Positions 1-11,348 of a stretch of 64,000 bases of DNA are shown here, one piece after another. Origin of the DNA: Nemertoderma westbladi (lineage: Eukaryota > Xenacoelomorpha > Nemertodermatida > Nemertodermatidae); assembly GCA_032718475.1 (NCBI GenBank), contig JAUCBJ010009163.1, positions 124,001 to 188,000 on the forward strand, in the 5' to 3' direction. The notes below the pieces were generated by a model. The model did not search any database, was not told where the DNA came from, and worked only from the letters and a program-made list of their open reading frames with translations. A program made the translations under genes and the position numbers. The stretch's first letter is position 1, and every line of letters begins with the position of its first letter.

Positions 1-2631
1 TTCATGAACATAATGAAGTATTAAATCCATGTCAAAATCCTTGGTATTTTTCTGCAATAATTTATCAAAATATCCTCTGATTTTTTTCAAAAACCATATC
101 AATTTTCATATTTATAACTTCTATCCCACTCCACGAGATAGAGAATCTTAAATGAACGTCAAAAGAACAGGTAACACTTACATTTATAGAAGTAATCAGC
201 TGTTATTTGCTACGTCTTTCCGCTGGAGATAGATGAATTTTGATTGCGTTGGAACACCCCCTATCTGTGGCTTTCTGAGTGGAGAGATAAGTATCATATC
301 TCCCTATTAATATTGTTGTGTTCTAGAATATTTATTATAGTTTTATCGTATTGCCAAAGTGACTAGAGCTGAAGTTGACTCATAATACAATAATTCACCT
401 CAAATATCTCAGCTATTTCATGAACATAATGAAGTATTAAATCAATGTCAAATTCCTTGGTATTTTTCTGCAATAATTTATCAAAATATCCTCTGATTTT
501 TTTCAAAAACCATATCAATTTTCATATTTATAACTTCTATCCCACTCCACGAGATAGAGAATCTTAAATGAACGTCAAAAGAACAGGTAACACTTACATT
601 TATAGCAGTAATCAGCTGTTATTTGCTGCGTCTTTCCGCTGGAGATGGATGAATTTTGATTGCGTTGGAACACCCCCTATATGTAGCTGTCTGAGTGGAG
701 AGATAAGTAGCCTATCTCCCTGTTAATATTGTTGTGTTCTAGAATATTTATTATAGTTTCATCGTATTGCCAAAGTGACTAGAGCTGAAGTTGACTCATA
801 ATACAATAATTCACCTCAAATATCTCATCTATTTCATGAACATAATGAAGTATTAAATCCATGTCAAAATCCTTGGTATTTTTCTGCAATAATTTATCAA
901 AATATCCTCTGATTTTTTTCAAAAACCATATCAATTTTCATATTTATAACTTCTATCCCACTCCACGAGATAGAGAATCTTAAATGAACGTCAAAAGAAC
1001 AGGTAACACTTACATTTATAGAAGTAATCAGCTGTTATTTGCTACGTCTTTCTGCTGGAGATAGATGAATTTTGATTGCGTTGGAACACCCCCTATCTGT
1101 GGCTTTCTGAGTGGAGAGATAAGTATCCTATCTCCCTATTAATATTGTTGTGTTCTAGAATATTTTTTATAGTTTCATCGTATTGCCAAAGTGACTAGAG
1201 CTGAAGTTAACTCATAATACAATAATTCACCTCAAATATCTCAGCTATTTCATGAACATAATGAAGTATTAAAGCCATGTCAAAATCATTGGTGTTTTTC
1301 TGCAATAATTTATCAAAATATCCTCTGATTTTTTTCAAAAACCACATCGATTTTCTTATTTATAACTTCTATCCCACTCCACGAGATAGAGAATCTTAAA
1401 TGAACGTCAAAAGAACAGGTAACACTTACATTTATAGCAGTAATCAGCTGTTATTTGCTACGTCTTTCCGCTGGAGATGGATGAATTTTGATTGCGTTGG
1501 AACACCCCCTATCTGTGGCTGTCTGAGTGGAGAGATAAGTAGCCTATCTCCCTATTAATATTGTTGTGTTCTAGAATATTTATTATAGTTTCATCGTATT
1601 GCTAAAGTGGCTGGAGCTAAAGTTATTATGTAATGCAATAATTCACCTCAAATATCACAGCTATTTCATGAACATAATGAAGTATTAAAGCCATATCAAA
1701 ATACTTGGTGTTTTTCTGCAATAATTTATCAAAATATCCTCTGTTTTTTTACAAAAAGCATATCGATTTTCATATTTATAACTTCTAACCCACTCCAAGA
1801 GATGGAGAATCTTAAATGAAAGTCACAAGAACAGGTAACACTTAGATTTATAGCAGTAATAAGCTGTTATATGCTACGTCTTTCCGCTGGAGATGGATGA
1901 ATTTTGATTGTGTCAGAACACCGCCTATCTGTGGCTGTCTAAGTGGAGAGATAAGTATCCTATTTCCGTGTTAATATTGTTGTGTTCTAGAATATTTATT
2001 ATAGTTTCATCGTATTGCTAAAGTGGCTGGAGCTAAAGTTATTATGTAATGCAATAATTCACCTCAAATATCTCAGCTATTTCATGAACATAATGAAGTA
2101 ATAAAGCCATGTCAAAATCCTTCATGTTTTTCTGCAATAATTGATCAAAATATCCTGTAATTTTTTACAAAAACCATGTCGATTTTCATATTTATAACTT
2201 CTATCCCACTCCACGAGATGGAGAATCTTAAATGAAAGTCAAAAGAACAGCTAACACTTATATTTATAGAAGTAATCAGCTGTTATTTGCTATGTCTTTC
2301 CGCTGAAGATGAATGAATTTTGATTGTGTCAGAACACCCCCTATCTATGGTTGTATGAGTGGAGAGATAAGTATCCTATCTCCCTATTAATATTGTTGTG
2401 TTCTAGAATATTTTTTATAGTTTCATCGTATTGCCAAAGTGACTGGAGCTGAAGTTAACTCATAATACAATAATTCACCTCCAATATCTCAGCTATTTCA
2501 TGAACATAATGAAGTATTAAAGCCATGTCAAAATCATTGGTGTTTTTCTGCAATAATTTATCAAAATATCCTCTGATTTTTTTCAAAAACCACATCGATT
2601 TTCTTATTTATATCTTCTAACCCACTCCACG
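1..2631. repeat. 416-bp satellite, block A
   Basis: Tandem satellite with a period of 416 bp. The landmark TTCATGAACATAATGAAG begins at 1, 417, 833, 1249, 1665, 2081 and 2497, exactly 416 apart. Monomers differ by a few percent and are AT-rich. There are two variant groups: some carry GAACGTC and GCGTTGGAAC, others GAAAGTC and GTGTCAGAAC. The block ends at the CCACG target duplication (2627-2631) of the LTR element that follows, and the array resumes in register after it at 15855. No conserved gene is seen. Short ORFs in the monomers are not preserved between copies. Confidence 0.97.
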
Positions 2632-3788
2632 TGTTCGCGCTTTCAGACCTCTAGCCTCTGACAAGTATTTGATTCACTACACTAGTCGAAACCAATCTGT
2701 GCGCGATCATTCACCCGCTGGATATACCCGGGAGATTGGGTTCGACGGCTTAATCTTATTGCTATGTAAGCCTAATGTATTATTCGACTGACAGTATTAT
2801 ATAATCTCTGACAATATTATTCACCTTCGGGGAATATTAACAGTTCCTTTAGGACGTGGCGCTCTATCTATATAAACAGAGTTATGACTTAAACTACTCA
2901 CAACGATATGGCTTAGTTATAATTCACATATATGGCGCATTCTTTAGGAAATGCTTCGTTATCAGTCTCACTCATACGCAATGCTGCACAATACTGCACA
3001 CTAATCTGCCGATCTTCACTGATTTTAGTCACATATAAAAAGAACACAGGCCGACTCATGTAGGGTCTATCAAATAACATTAGATTCACTTCAAACCACT
3101 TTAACATAAGTCACAATCGTTATATGTAACCTTTCTCTCTTACCTTCAGTATATCAAGAATATTGGGTTTCGGGGTTATTTCTCGTTATTCCAAATATAA
3201 TAATTCATCAACCATATTATGAAGGACCGACAGTAAATAGCAGTATAACAATATAAAGTATGCACAGTGTTACACAGTATGCAGTGTCAGTAAGATATTA
3301 AGGTTTGTGTGTGATAACGGATATATGTCCTTATAATTAAGCCTACTAGTGTTAGGCTAAAACAGAAAAGCACAAAATATTCCCAAGCCGCTCTCTCCTG
3401 GCTCAGGACAGAATGTAAACACTGCCCATAACGCATTGCGTGATTTCTAGGAAATTTCTGTACAAGAGCCATAAAAATGCTCTGATTGGCTGACTGAACT
3501 GAGAGATGCCGTAGAACAAAGAAAATCGACACGTATGAATATCAGCTGTTAACCGTCGTCATAGTAACTACTGTTCAAGAGTAGCTATCACCTTTTGCGT
3601 CACGGAATTGCCATAGAATCATCAACTATGCCTTTCACAGTACACATACGGAGGAAATAGCTCTTAGATCCTCTAAAAAACACCGATACACCAATAATAC
3701 GGTCTCTTACACCTATTAAATCAACTACAGAGTATTTTAATGTAAAAGATAATTAAAATAACGGGGCAATTCAGCAAAGGCTTTTACA
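2632..3788 (-). repeat. 3' LTR of element 1
   Basis: 1,157-bp direct repeat that matches 14647-15854 almost base for base. It begins TGTTCGCGC and ends CTTTTACA in plus-strand orientation. Near its left end it lacks about 51 bp present in the other LTR. A few single-base differences are visible elsewhere (for example near 3150, 3690 and 3716). Small ORFs inside it are copied in both LTRs and are not genes. Confidence 0.95.
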
Positions 3789-3866
3789 CCGCTCCCAGAA
3801 AATGGGATTTTCAGTCTATAAAATATAAAAATCACAGTTTCTAAAACCTAAAGATACTCTAAACAG
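3789..3866 (-). promoter_or_regulatory. Possible polypurine tract and short 3' untranslated stretch, element 1
   Basis: This 78-bp interval lies between the stop of the 706-codon ORF and the 3' LTR. On the sense strand the bases touching the LTR read CTGGGAGCGG. That is purine-rich but interrupted by C, so it is only a weak candidate for the plus-strand primer. Nothing else is recognised here, and there is no room for an integrase. Confidence 0.35.
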
Positions 3867-5987
3867 TTAGTCTTTCTTACGCGGACGGCGTTTACGCAGT
3901 TTCTTGAGGCTAGCAAGAGTCCTTTTCTCTTTGGGGCGAGCCACTTTACGAGGAGGGCTGTAGCTCCTAGGCGAAGGGTGCAATACAATTGCATCAGAAG
4001 GTGTAGGGTTACGATCGGTATACCCGCCGGTCGAAGTGCCTGGTTGATTAATATCAACCTCTGGGGAGCGAGGTCTAATGGCCTTGAGAGCGCGTCTCAG
4101 GACAGCAGCTCCTACGGGTCCTTGCCGGGTCGTCTGGACACTAGCGGTGGGTGGACCGTGAGTGGTGAGGAACTTTCTCGGTTTAATGGCTCTCTCCAGC
4201 TCGCGTTCTCGGGTTCGATATTCATATGGTCGCCGAGATACTTCCTGTAGTTCAGGATGCGAGTTCACAAAGATGTCGCCATACTCAGGGTCCTGACGGA
4301 TAAAATTGATCAGGTGATATGTGGTTATATCATTAGGGTTAACGTTTCTAAGGTATTTTCTGACAAACTTGGTGGAAATACACTCACCAACACGCTTCAT
4401 TAACTCGTAACTTGGTACGCGTGTTTTCTGTTCAATCGACGCGAATAGATAAGGATGGAATGTGTAAACTCCCTCGTAAGCTCTTCCAGGGTAATAGCGA
4501 TGTCGGGATTCGCAATGTAAATCCGCGTTCGCTTCCCAAGCTCGGATGTATCGCAGGGTGATCATCTCGTCTACGCTCTCTAAATGGCGATTAAAGGGAC
4601 AATTGTAACTTTCATGTCCTTTAAGTTGACAGTAGTGACATTGAGTCATAAATTGTGGGCAGACGGCAAAAATATGAGAGTTATTAAGCCTGCAATAAGC
4701 ACAATATATTTCCATCATCGGTTGTTCGAGGAAATAGGAACAAGGTACGCTCGAGTCTAGAGGGGTGAAGTGGTCTCTCGATGCGCATAATCGACAACGT
4801 TTTCGAGAAACGTAGTTGGCGTGTCGATAATCGTACGCTGTGAGACGTTGTGGACCTTGATACCACTCTATGACATAATCATTGTCACTGCTCCGGGAAG
4901 CCGTGGGCTGAATCGCTTCTGATTCCAAGCATACTGGTTCATCCTCCAGCTGTATAGACGAAGTGGGTGCGTCTGTCTCAGTAAGTGGATCCACTGTCTG
5001 TATTTCCACAACGGAATAACCTGTAGGTATTCGGGGTCTTTGTATAACGGATGAATGTAAGTTCTGTATACAAACGTCTTGAAAAATGGCAAATCCAGCG
5101 CTACTCAGTTTCTCCGCAGCTGAGTCTCTCAGACTGAATTTGGTCAGCGCGCGGTCCTTGAACTGACTATCGACGTTACGGAACGGAGTCAGAAAGCGCC
5201 GGAAACATTCGAAACGTATGAACTTATTGTGTTCGTCTAACTTGGCGAGTTTAGTTCCAAGTATTAAGGGATGAGCGCGTATGGTACGACTGCACACATC
5301 GGCTAGCCAACCGGCAAGTGCTGCGTTTTCAAAGATCGTGTATATAGCCAAGGAAGGGCGAAGTGGAACACTCATAAAGCTATATACGGCACCAGGCGCA
5401 GTTAATGGTCCATCAAAGTATAAACGAGAATAATGATCTCCGTATACTTGTTGGTAATTTATAGGATTTCCAACCTTGAAATTCCATCCGTATTCTTGAA
5501 AGGCAAGATGTCCGATGGAGGTTCGTTGTACTCCAGTAATGCCGCTGGGTGTATTGGCATACATAGTGCGAAAGAAACCTCGGCCTTCGGCCCAAGGAGC
5601 TATCAGCTGAGTATCAACGAAAGGGTATGGAATGTTTTCCATATTCCGGAAGTCGTTTTGGAGATCTCCATAAACAGCTGAGCCAATTTTTAGGATTCTT
5701 TCGTTAAACAACATTTCGAGCACAGGTTGGGGTAACATTGATCCATCGATACCCATGGCCGGTTTGCGCTCGGTGTCGGTGACGTAACGCTGCGCGAGCT
5801 CGAATTGTCCATGTCGAAGTTTCTTTTGTGTCTCCGTAAGGGTTTCAAAAGAATAATCAATCACGTCGGAACACGCTCGAGTGAATACGTGGGTAGAACC
5901 AGCGAGTCCTCGTATATGTATCATTCGCATAGTTCCTAGTTCTCCCACCGGAACGCTTCCTTTCTTTGTGTTAAGTAACAACGCCAT
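3867..5987 (-). CDS. Element 1 ORF2: 706-residue zinc-knuckle protein of unknown function
   Basis: Uninterrupted 706-codon ORF with an ATG at 5987, occupying the place where BEL/Pao elements normally encode integrase. Three Cys/His clusters are visible: C398-C401-H406-C416, C429-C432-H438-C443 and C450-C453-H458-C463. The last two resemble CCHC nucleic-acid-binding knuckles. The C-terminus (about 590-706) is rich in Arg, Lys, Pro and Ser and ends RKRRPRKKD. The first 390 residues match nothing I recognise. I see no DDE triad, no HHCC finger, no tyrosine-recombinase R-H-R-Y set, and no signal peptide or membrane segment that would suggest an envelope protein. The frame is -1 relative to the upstream pol ORF and is open from 6041, overlapping the end of pol by 19 nt, so it could be made by frameshifting or from its own ATG. 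A nucleic-acid-binding structural or accessory role is inference. Confidence 0.8.
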   Translation of the reverse strand: MALLLNTKKGSVPVGELGTMRMIHIRGLAGSTHVFTRACSDVIDYSFETLTETQKKLRHGQFELAQRYVTDTERKPAMGIDGSMLPQPVLEMLFNERILKIGSAVYGDLQNDFRNMENIPYPFVDTQLIAPWAEGRGFFRTMYANTPSGITGVQRTSIGHLAFQEYGWNFKVGNPINYQQVYGDHYSRLYFDGPLTAPGAVYSFMSVPLRPSLAIYTIFENAALAGWLADVCSRTIRAHPLILGTKLAKLDEHNKFIRFECFRRFLTPFRNVDSQFKDRALTKFSLRDSAAEKLSSAGFAIFQDVCIQNLHSSVIQRPRIPTGYSVVEIQTVDPLTETDAPTSSIQLEDEPVCLESEAIQPTASRSSDNDYVIEWYQGPQRLTAYDYRHANYVSRKRCRLCASRDHFTPLDSSVPCSYFLEQPMMEIYCAYCRLNNSHIFAVCPQFMTQCHYCQLKGHESYNCPFNRHLESVDEMITLRYIRAWEANADLHCESRHRYYPGRAYEGVYTFHPYLFASIEQKTRVPSYELMKRVGECISTKFVRKYLRNVNPNDITTYHLINFIRQDPEYGDIFVNSHPELQEVSRRPYEYRTRERELERAIKPRKFLTTHGPPTASVQTTRQGPVGAAVLRRALKAIRPRSPEVDINQPGTSTGGYTDRNPTPSDAIVLHPSPRSYSPPRKVARPKEKRTLASLKKLRKRRPRKKD

Positions 5988-6022
5988 ACATCTCGATAAC
6001 GTTAAGAGTCTCGTTCCATTCT

Positions 6023-9000
6023 TTAGTGGCGTTTTCGAGAGTCATTCCCACTGGATGCCACAAAGTAGCTCATTCCGTTGGGTATGATATTTAAATAAAA
6101 CCATTTCCCTTTCGGTGTCGACCATTCGGGAGTATTTACCAATTCCTTTGGAGTCGCTCCTCGGGAAGCGATGTCTGCTGGATTAATCGTTCCGGGGCAA
6201 TGTCTCCATTGGTCCATCGTCGTGCGACTAAGTATGATGGCTACTCTGTTGGTAACGAAGACGCTGAACTGACAGACTTCATTGGTTATATACTCTAACA
6301 CGAGTAAAGCGTCGGTCCAATAGACAGTTTTCTCTAATGGATAGTCAATCTGTTCTGTTACATTCCGGCCGATGGCTGTAGCGTATAGAGCCGCTTTTAA
6401 CTCCGCTCGAGGAACTTTCAACTTGTTGTTGATTAATGCCTTAGAAGTAACCAAGGCGACTTTGATTCCATCCGGAGTTTCCACTCTTAGATAGGCTACT
6501 ATACCTATTCCCATATCGCTGGCGTCTCGAAACACATGGAGTTGATAGGAATACGTAGGGAGAACATGACCAAAATATGAACGGGAAATTATAAAATCCT
6601 CGATAGCCGGCAGAGAATCTTCCCATTTCATCCACTTCTTTAATAATTCTCCCTTAAGTGGATCGTCCCATGAGTGGTTTTCAAGCCACATTTGTTGTAC
6701 CAAACTACGAGCAATCAATATAACTGGGCTAATAAATCCCAATGGATCGAAATAAGTGCTCAGTATACTTAAGCAAATCCGTTTGGTTCGAACTGGATTA
6801 TCTCGCTGTTTTAGCTGGAAAAACAGGATATCTCGCTCTGTGTCCCATTTCAAGCCGAGTGTCTTGGTTTCTGGCAGATTATCTTTGATCAAATCTAGAT
6901 CTTTCGCCCCTCGATCTTCCGCAGGGATCGACTCCAGAAACTCACGGGAGTTGCTGGTGAATTTCTTTAATCGAAACCCACCTCTTTTTAAGCACTCTAC
7001 CGTTCCTTTAGCGACCTCAATGGCTTCCTCAACTGATGGAAGGGACTTCAGATTGTCGTCCATGTATATGTCTCGCTTGATGTTGTCGATCACTTCCTTA
7101 GAGAATGCCTCTCGGTTGTCCTCTGCAGTGGTACGCACTACCGAACAGGCGTTGGAAGGGCTTGAGATTATCCCAAAGGCCTGGATGGTCATCCAGTACT
7201 CCACCGGTTTCTGGTTGAGGTCTCCTTCGGGCCACCACAGAAATCGTAGACTATCTCGATCCCTATCTAACACTTTGACTTGTAAGAACATGCCTTCTAT
7301 ATCGGAGGCGAAAGCAATCGAATATTGTCTCAATCTTAAAAGAATTCCCAACAAAGATTGAAGTAAGTTGGGTCCGGGTAACAATTCAGAGTTAAGGGAT
7401 TGACCCATGTAAAGAGCGGAGCCATCAAACACTACTCTCACTTCATGTGGTTTACCGGGTTTAGGAACGTAATGGTGAGTTAAGTAATACGTTCTTTCAG
7501 TCACAGGTGTTTCTTCCGGTACTCTCTCCGCGTATCCCTTACTAATAAATTTCTCCAGCTGTGTTTGATACATTTCTTTAGCTGAAGAATTAGCCGTAAG
7601 GCGTCGATGGAGTTGCGCGATTCTTTTTTCCGCCAAGGGTCTGTTATTGATGAACTTCGGTTCTCTCTTGCGGAAAGGTAGACCGACTTCATACCTACCT
7701 TGATCTTTGAGGAAACGTGTAGTTGTCTCTTGGATCTGCTTGGCCCTTTCCTCTTCTACCGATAAGGCTTTATCGTAGGAATTGGGCTCTACCGCCTCTT
7801 GCGTAAAGAATCGTACGGCATGTTCATCTCGAGTCTTGGCATTACAACGCTCAATGACGTCATTTAGCTCGTCGTTATAAGCTTCTCGTTCAGATGGATA
7901 AAGAAGTTGACATAAGTTCACTTGGTTTTGCCAAGCCTCGTTTCCCTTAAGGAGATCGATGGTATTCTCCTCATCAAAAAGCTGGTGAACGTCGTCGTTA
8001 TCTGAGGAGTATGGAGTTCCCTCAGTTAAATCGTCTCCCTCACTGGTATCATCTTCCCATTCACTCACCTGGCAGACGTGCTCTTGCGGTAGTCTTTCTC
8101 TGAGTGTTCTACGGGAAGGGCCAGTAAAGTACCAACCTACTCTAGTTCTTACCGCATAGGTCTGCAGTGGCTGCGGTTGAGCAGGCCGTTTCTCTAATGT
8201 CTCCAGCGCCTCATGCGCGTTTTGGCCGATGAGTATTTGCACTCCAGGATAATCAGTCTGGAATCGAGGTATCTTAAGATGTTGGATGCTCTCATCCTCG
8301 TCCCAATTATAAAGGTCTGCTTGAGTAGTAGCGAAGTTCTTTATAGCCACCATTTTCACTGACCTTATGCTATGTTCTCCTAGTTCGTCCTGGGGGGTGG
8401 ACAACGCTCCTACATAGTAATCCGCTATTACTGTAGATTTCCAAACTTGTATAATTCCTGACATATTTAGCTTGGTTCGGAACTTGGGTTGTCCAGCAAA
8501 GATGTCTTCGGCTAGTTCTTTATCAATGAATGTTCCTGTGCTGCCGGAGTCCAGGAGGTCGTTCACTATATAGCTCTTCTGAGGTCCATGGACCCGTAAC
8601 TGGACTACAGGAAATTCTCGGATTCCTACATCGGAAGTTGGTGCTTTCCACGATGGTTGTCGATCAGAAGTAGTTAGAGTGAAGTCGCTGTCTGTATCTT
8701 TTTCATATGTGAGTGCTCGATACACTGCGGTATTTATCATGTAACAGGATTCGTTTTCGTCGGAGAACTCGTCCGTATAGAATCCTTCCACCTCAGATTG
8801 ATCAGTGTCGTTCACATCACTGAATTGGACATGTAGTTCGGAATCACTTACCTGATTAGGACTATTTCGATCGAATTCAGCGTGCAACAAGATATGATGT
8901 TTCGCACCACACTTTGCACACCTTATGTCAGAGTAACAGGTTCGCCGTTGGTGTCCTTGTCTGAGGCAATTATAACATAACCGCTTATCCCACATGACTT

Positions 9001-11348
9001 CTCGTCTCTCCGTTAATGATTTCTTCAGGAATTCCTCACACATATTCAAACGGTGGGTCCCGTCACATAGCGCACATTTCGGTTTGATGTTACTCACCTT
9101 AATCTGAGTCACATTGTGTACACTTGCTTTTTCTTTGGGCTTTCTCACCTGAATTCTCTTGGAAGACGTAGGAGGAGTTTTTCTGACCTGTTCTCTCCTG
9201 TCATTTGTTCGAGACTTGAATTTACTTACCTGATCTTTAGGCATTTTATTTACGTAATAAGATCTATCAGTGTCCTTCCCGCTATCTTCTCCTTGAGAAG
9301 TCTGGCTTTCGCCGTCGTCTGTATAACACACTGGTGTTACCTTTCTCCTAGAGACGGGTTTTTCACTTACCTTGTTTTCCGGTGTCTTCTCTCTGGACAG
9401 TTTCAGGAGCTGTAATTTCACTTCTCCATCTAGGAATGACATGAGATCAGCCATGGTAGGGTCTCGTCGTTGTTGTTCCATCATATATAACACTTTCTTA
9501 TCCCAGCGTGTACCTACTCCACCCTTCGGTAAAGTAGAAGCCACTGCTCTAATAACCATAGCATTCTGATACTCATGAGACTTACCTAGCCAATCTAATT
9601 GTCTACAGATCTCCTGAATCTCATCGGAAAACTCTATAATTCCGCTGCTAATAAACTTTCGGGGCACTACCAACTTTGCATACAAATACCCAGCTATGTT
9701 ATTCCTATTACCATACCTGATGTTTAGTGTATCCCAAACTTGTCTTAATCCGTCTGGATGTCCAATAAACTTTAACGCCATTAACTTGGGAGATCCTTCC
9801 AAGCACTCGATGAGGAATCTAAGTTTCTCTCCATTAGATAGTACAGAGTTCTGTATGTTATCTTTGTAATATTCATTAAAAGGTAACCATTTCATCTCAT
9901 CTCCATTGAACTTGACGATCTCTCCCACCTTCACCGCTTGCCGGGCTTCGGTTCTAGCCATTTGACGCGTAAAACTTTCTTGGGCCATCGTGTTATTTAA
10001 TATCGAGTTATCGGTATATAAATTTCTTGGATTATGATCAGGTCTATAGGGAATGTCATTATCAACAGGTCTATAATTACCCTTAATAGGGTTCACTATA
10101 GGAGTTTCTACTTCGCTAGCAGTATATATGCGTGTAGGCTCCACACCTTGCGCATGAGATACTTCAGACCTAACAGGTTGACACATTGTTACCGAGGGTG
10201 GTGGTATACCCCTTTGAGTATTTACTAATTTATCGCGTTCTAGCGCGATACTTTGCTGCACTTCTTGCAACTCTAGCCTACTTTCCCTTACTGTGCCCTT
10301 GAATTGCTGAACAGTCTCCTGCATCTGCCCGAGCAGGAGATCCATCCCCCGCCGTCTCTCGTCCACCCATTCGACCGCCGAAGCGGGAGTCGCCAACGTT
10401 GTAGCGGGCGGACGAGGGACAACGGGCGACAAATCATGAATATTTCGCTCGGGGTCCAGGACCTGAACTGTCTCCTGGGCAGTTCTACTGGGCACAGGTA
10501 GCTTAGTGCTATGCAGAGGGAATTTAGAGGTAACTTCAGTGAGCACAGGTGTGTCTATCACCGAAGGGGTGATTTCAAGAACAGGCCTAATTATTTCAGG
10601 CTCATCTACTATAGTAGGGAGTCTTTCTATTTTAATTATTTGGTCTGTGGGCTCTGTACTACCTAAGTTGGTGTTATTTAGTTGCCTTCTAACAGCTGGA
10701 GGCAAATCAGGCAATTTCTGACGGTGGAATGTTCTTTTACGTCTGCTTAGACGAGATCTATTTCCTTTGCCTTCAGTATCGGTGGTATCGCCTTCCTCAG
10801 ATGATGTATATCCCTGCCTTTTGGGAGTAGATCGATTCATCATCTGCATATTACTAGCTGTTAACTGTTTATTTATGCAGTCTTGATTCTCCTGAATATT
10901 TTCCAATTCTAATTGGGTGGTTTCTTCAGTCGCTTTCCGTTCGGCATCTGCCACTGCCTCTGCGGCCTTTCTTTCAGCCTCGGCCGCCTTTCTTTCAGCT
11001 TCGGCCGCTTTTGCTTCTGCCGCTGCCGCTGCCTCTACGGCCTTTCTTTCAGCCTCGGCCGCCTTTCTTTCAGCTTCGGCCGCTTTTGCTTCTGCCGCTG
11101 CCGCTGCCGCTGCCGCTGCCGCTGCCGCTTTTCTTTCAGCTTCGGCTGCTTTTGCCTCTGCCGCTGCCTCTGCCGCTGCCGCTTTTCTTTCTGCTTCTGC
11201 AGCTACCACTGCTGCTTTCTTTCTGTCTTCTATACGTTTTCTCTTTACTTGTTCTTCTTGGACTCGTGTCAGGCGGAGTTGTTCATCAAATGATTCGCAG
11301 CCCTCATTTCCACATCGATGGCATCCAACACACGCTGAGTTCCTTCGC
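6023..11348 (-). CDS. Element 1 Gag-protease-RT-RNase H polyprotein
   Basis: Long BEL/Pao polyprotein, with an open frame from 11348 to the TAA at 6023-6025. It starts with an Ala/Glu/Arg repeat region (about 11205-10930). A Gag core (about 9915-9500, FNGDEMKWLPFNEYY) and zinc knuckles follow (about 9080-8890: CALCDGTHRLNMC, CYNCLRQGHQRRTC, CAKCGAKHH). The aspartic protease has DSG at 8543-8551. The RT has VVFDGSA, SDIEGMFLQ and the catalytic YMDD at 7056-7067. The RNase H has HVFRDAS near 6530 and NPADIASRG near 6170. It makes the Gag shell and copies the element RNA into DNA. The first codon that could be read as a start in the Ala-rich part is GTG, and no ATG occurs before about 10850. The N-terminal part therefore probably depends on ORF0, whose frame overlaps by about 78 nt. 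Translation stops right after RNase H, where integrase would usually follow. Confidence 0.93.
10922..11214 (-). repeat. Ala/Glu/Arg-coding trinucleotide-rich repeat in element 1 gag
   Basis: A minisatellite of short GC-rich units encoding runs such as AEAERKAAEAERKAA and long Ala stretches. It would form an alpha-helical, probably coiled-coil stalk at the N-terminus of the Gag polyprotein. The repeat keeps the frame open in all three plus-strand frames as well, which creates false antisense ORFs. Unit copy number probably varies between element copies. Confidence 0.85.

Noticed and set aside
2856-3532. Small ORFs inside the element 1 LTRs (also at 14922-15598)
   Set aside because: They occur identically in both LTRs because the LTRs are copies. 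They are short, lack recognisable domains and overlap each other on opposite strands.
3867-5987. Tyrosine recombinase or envelope protein as identity of ORF2
   Set aside because: RHRYY near residue 495 looked suggestive, but the spaced R-H-R-Y arrangement is not present. No signal peptide or membrane segment is visible either.
6756-7361. Plus-strand ORF of 201 codons opposite the RT of element 1
   Set aside because: It is the antisense shadow of a well-supported RT coding region and has no motif of its own.
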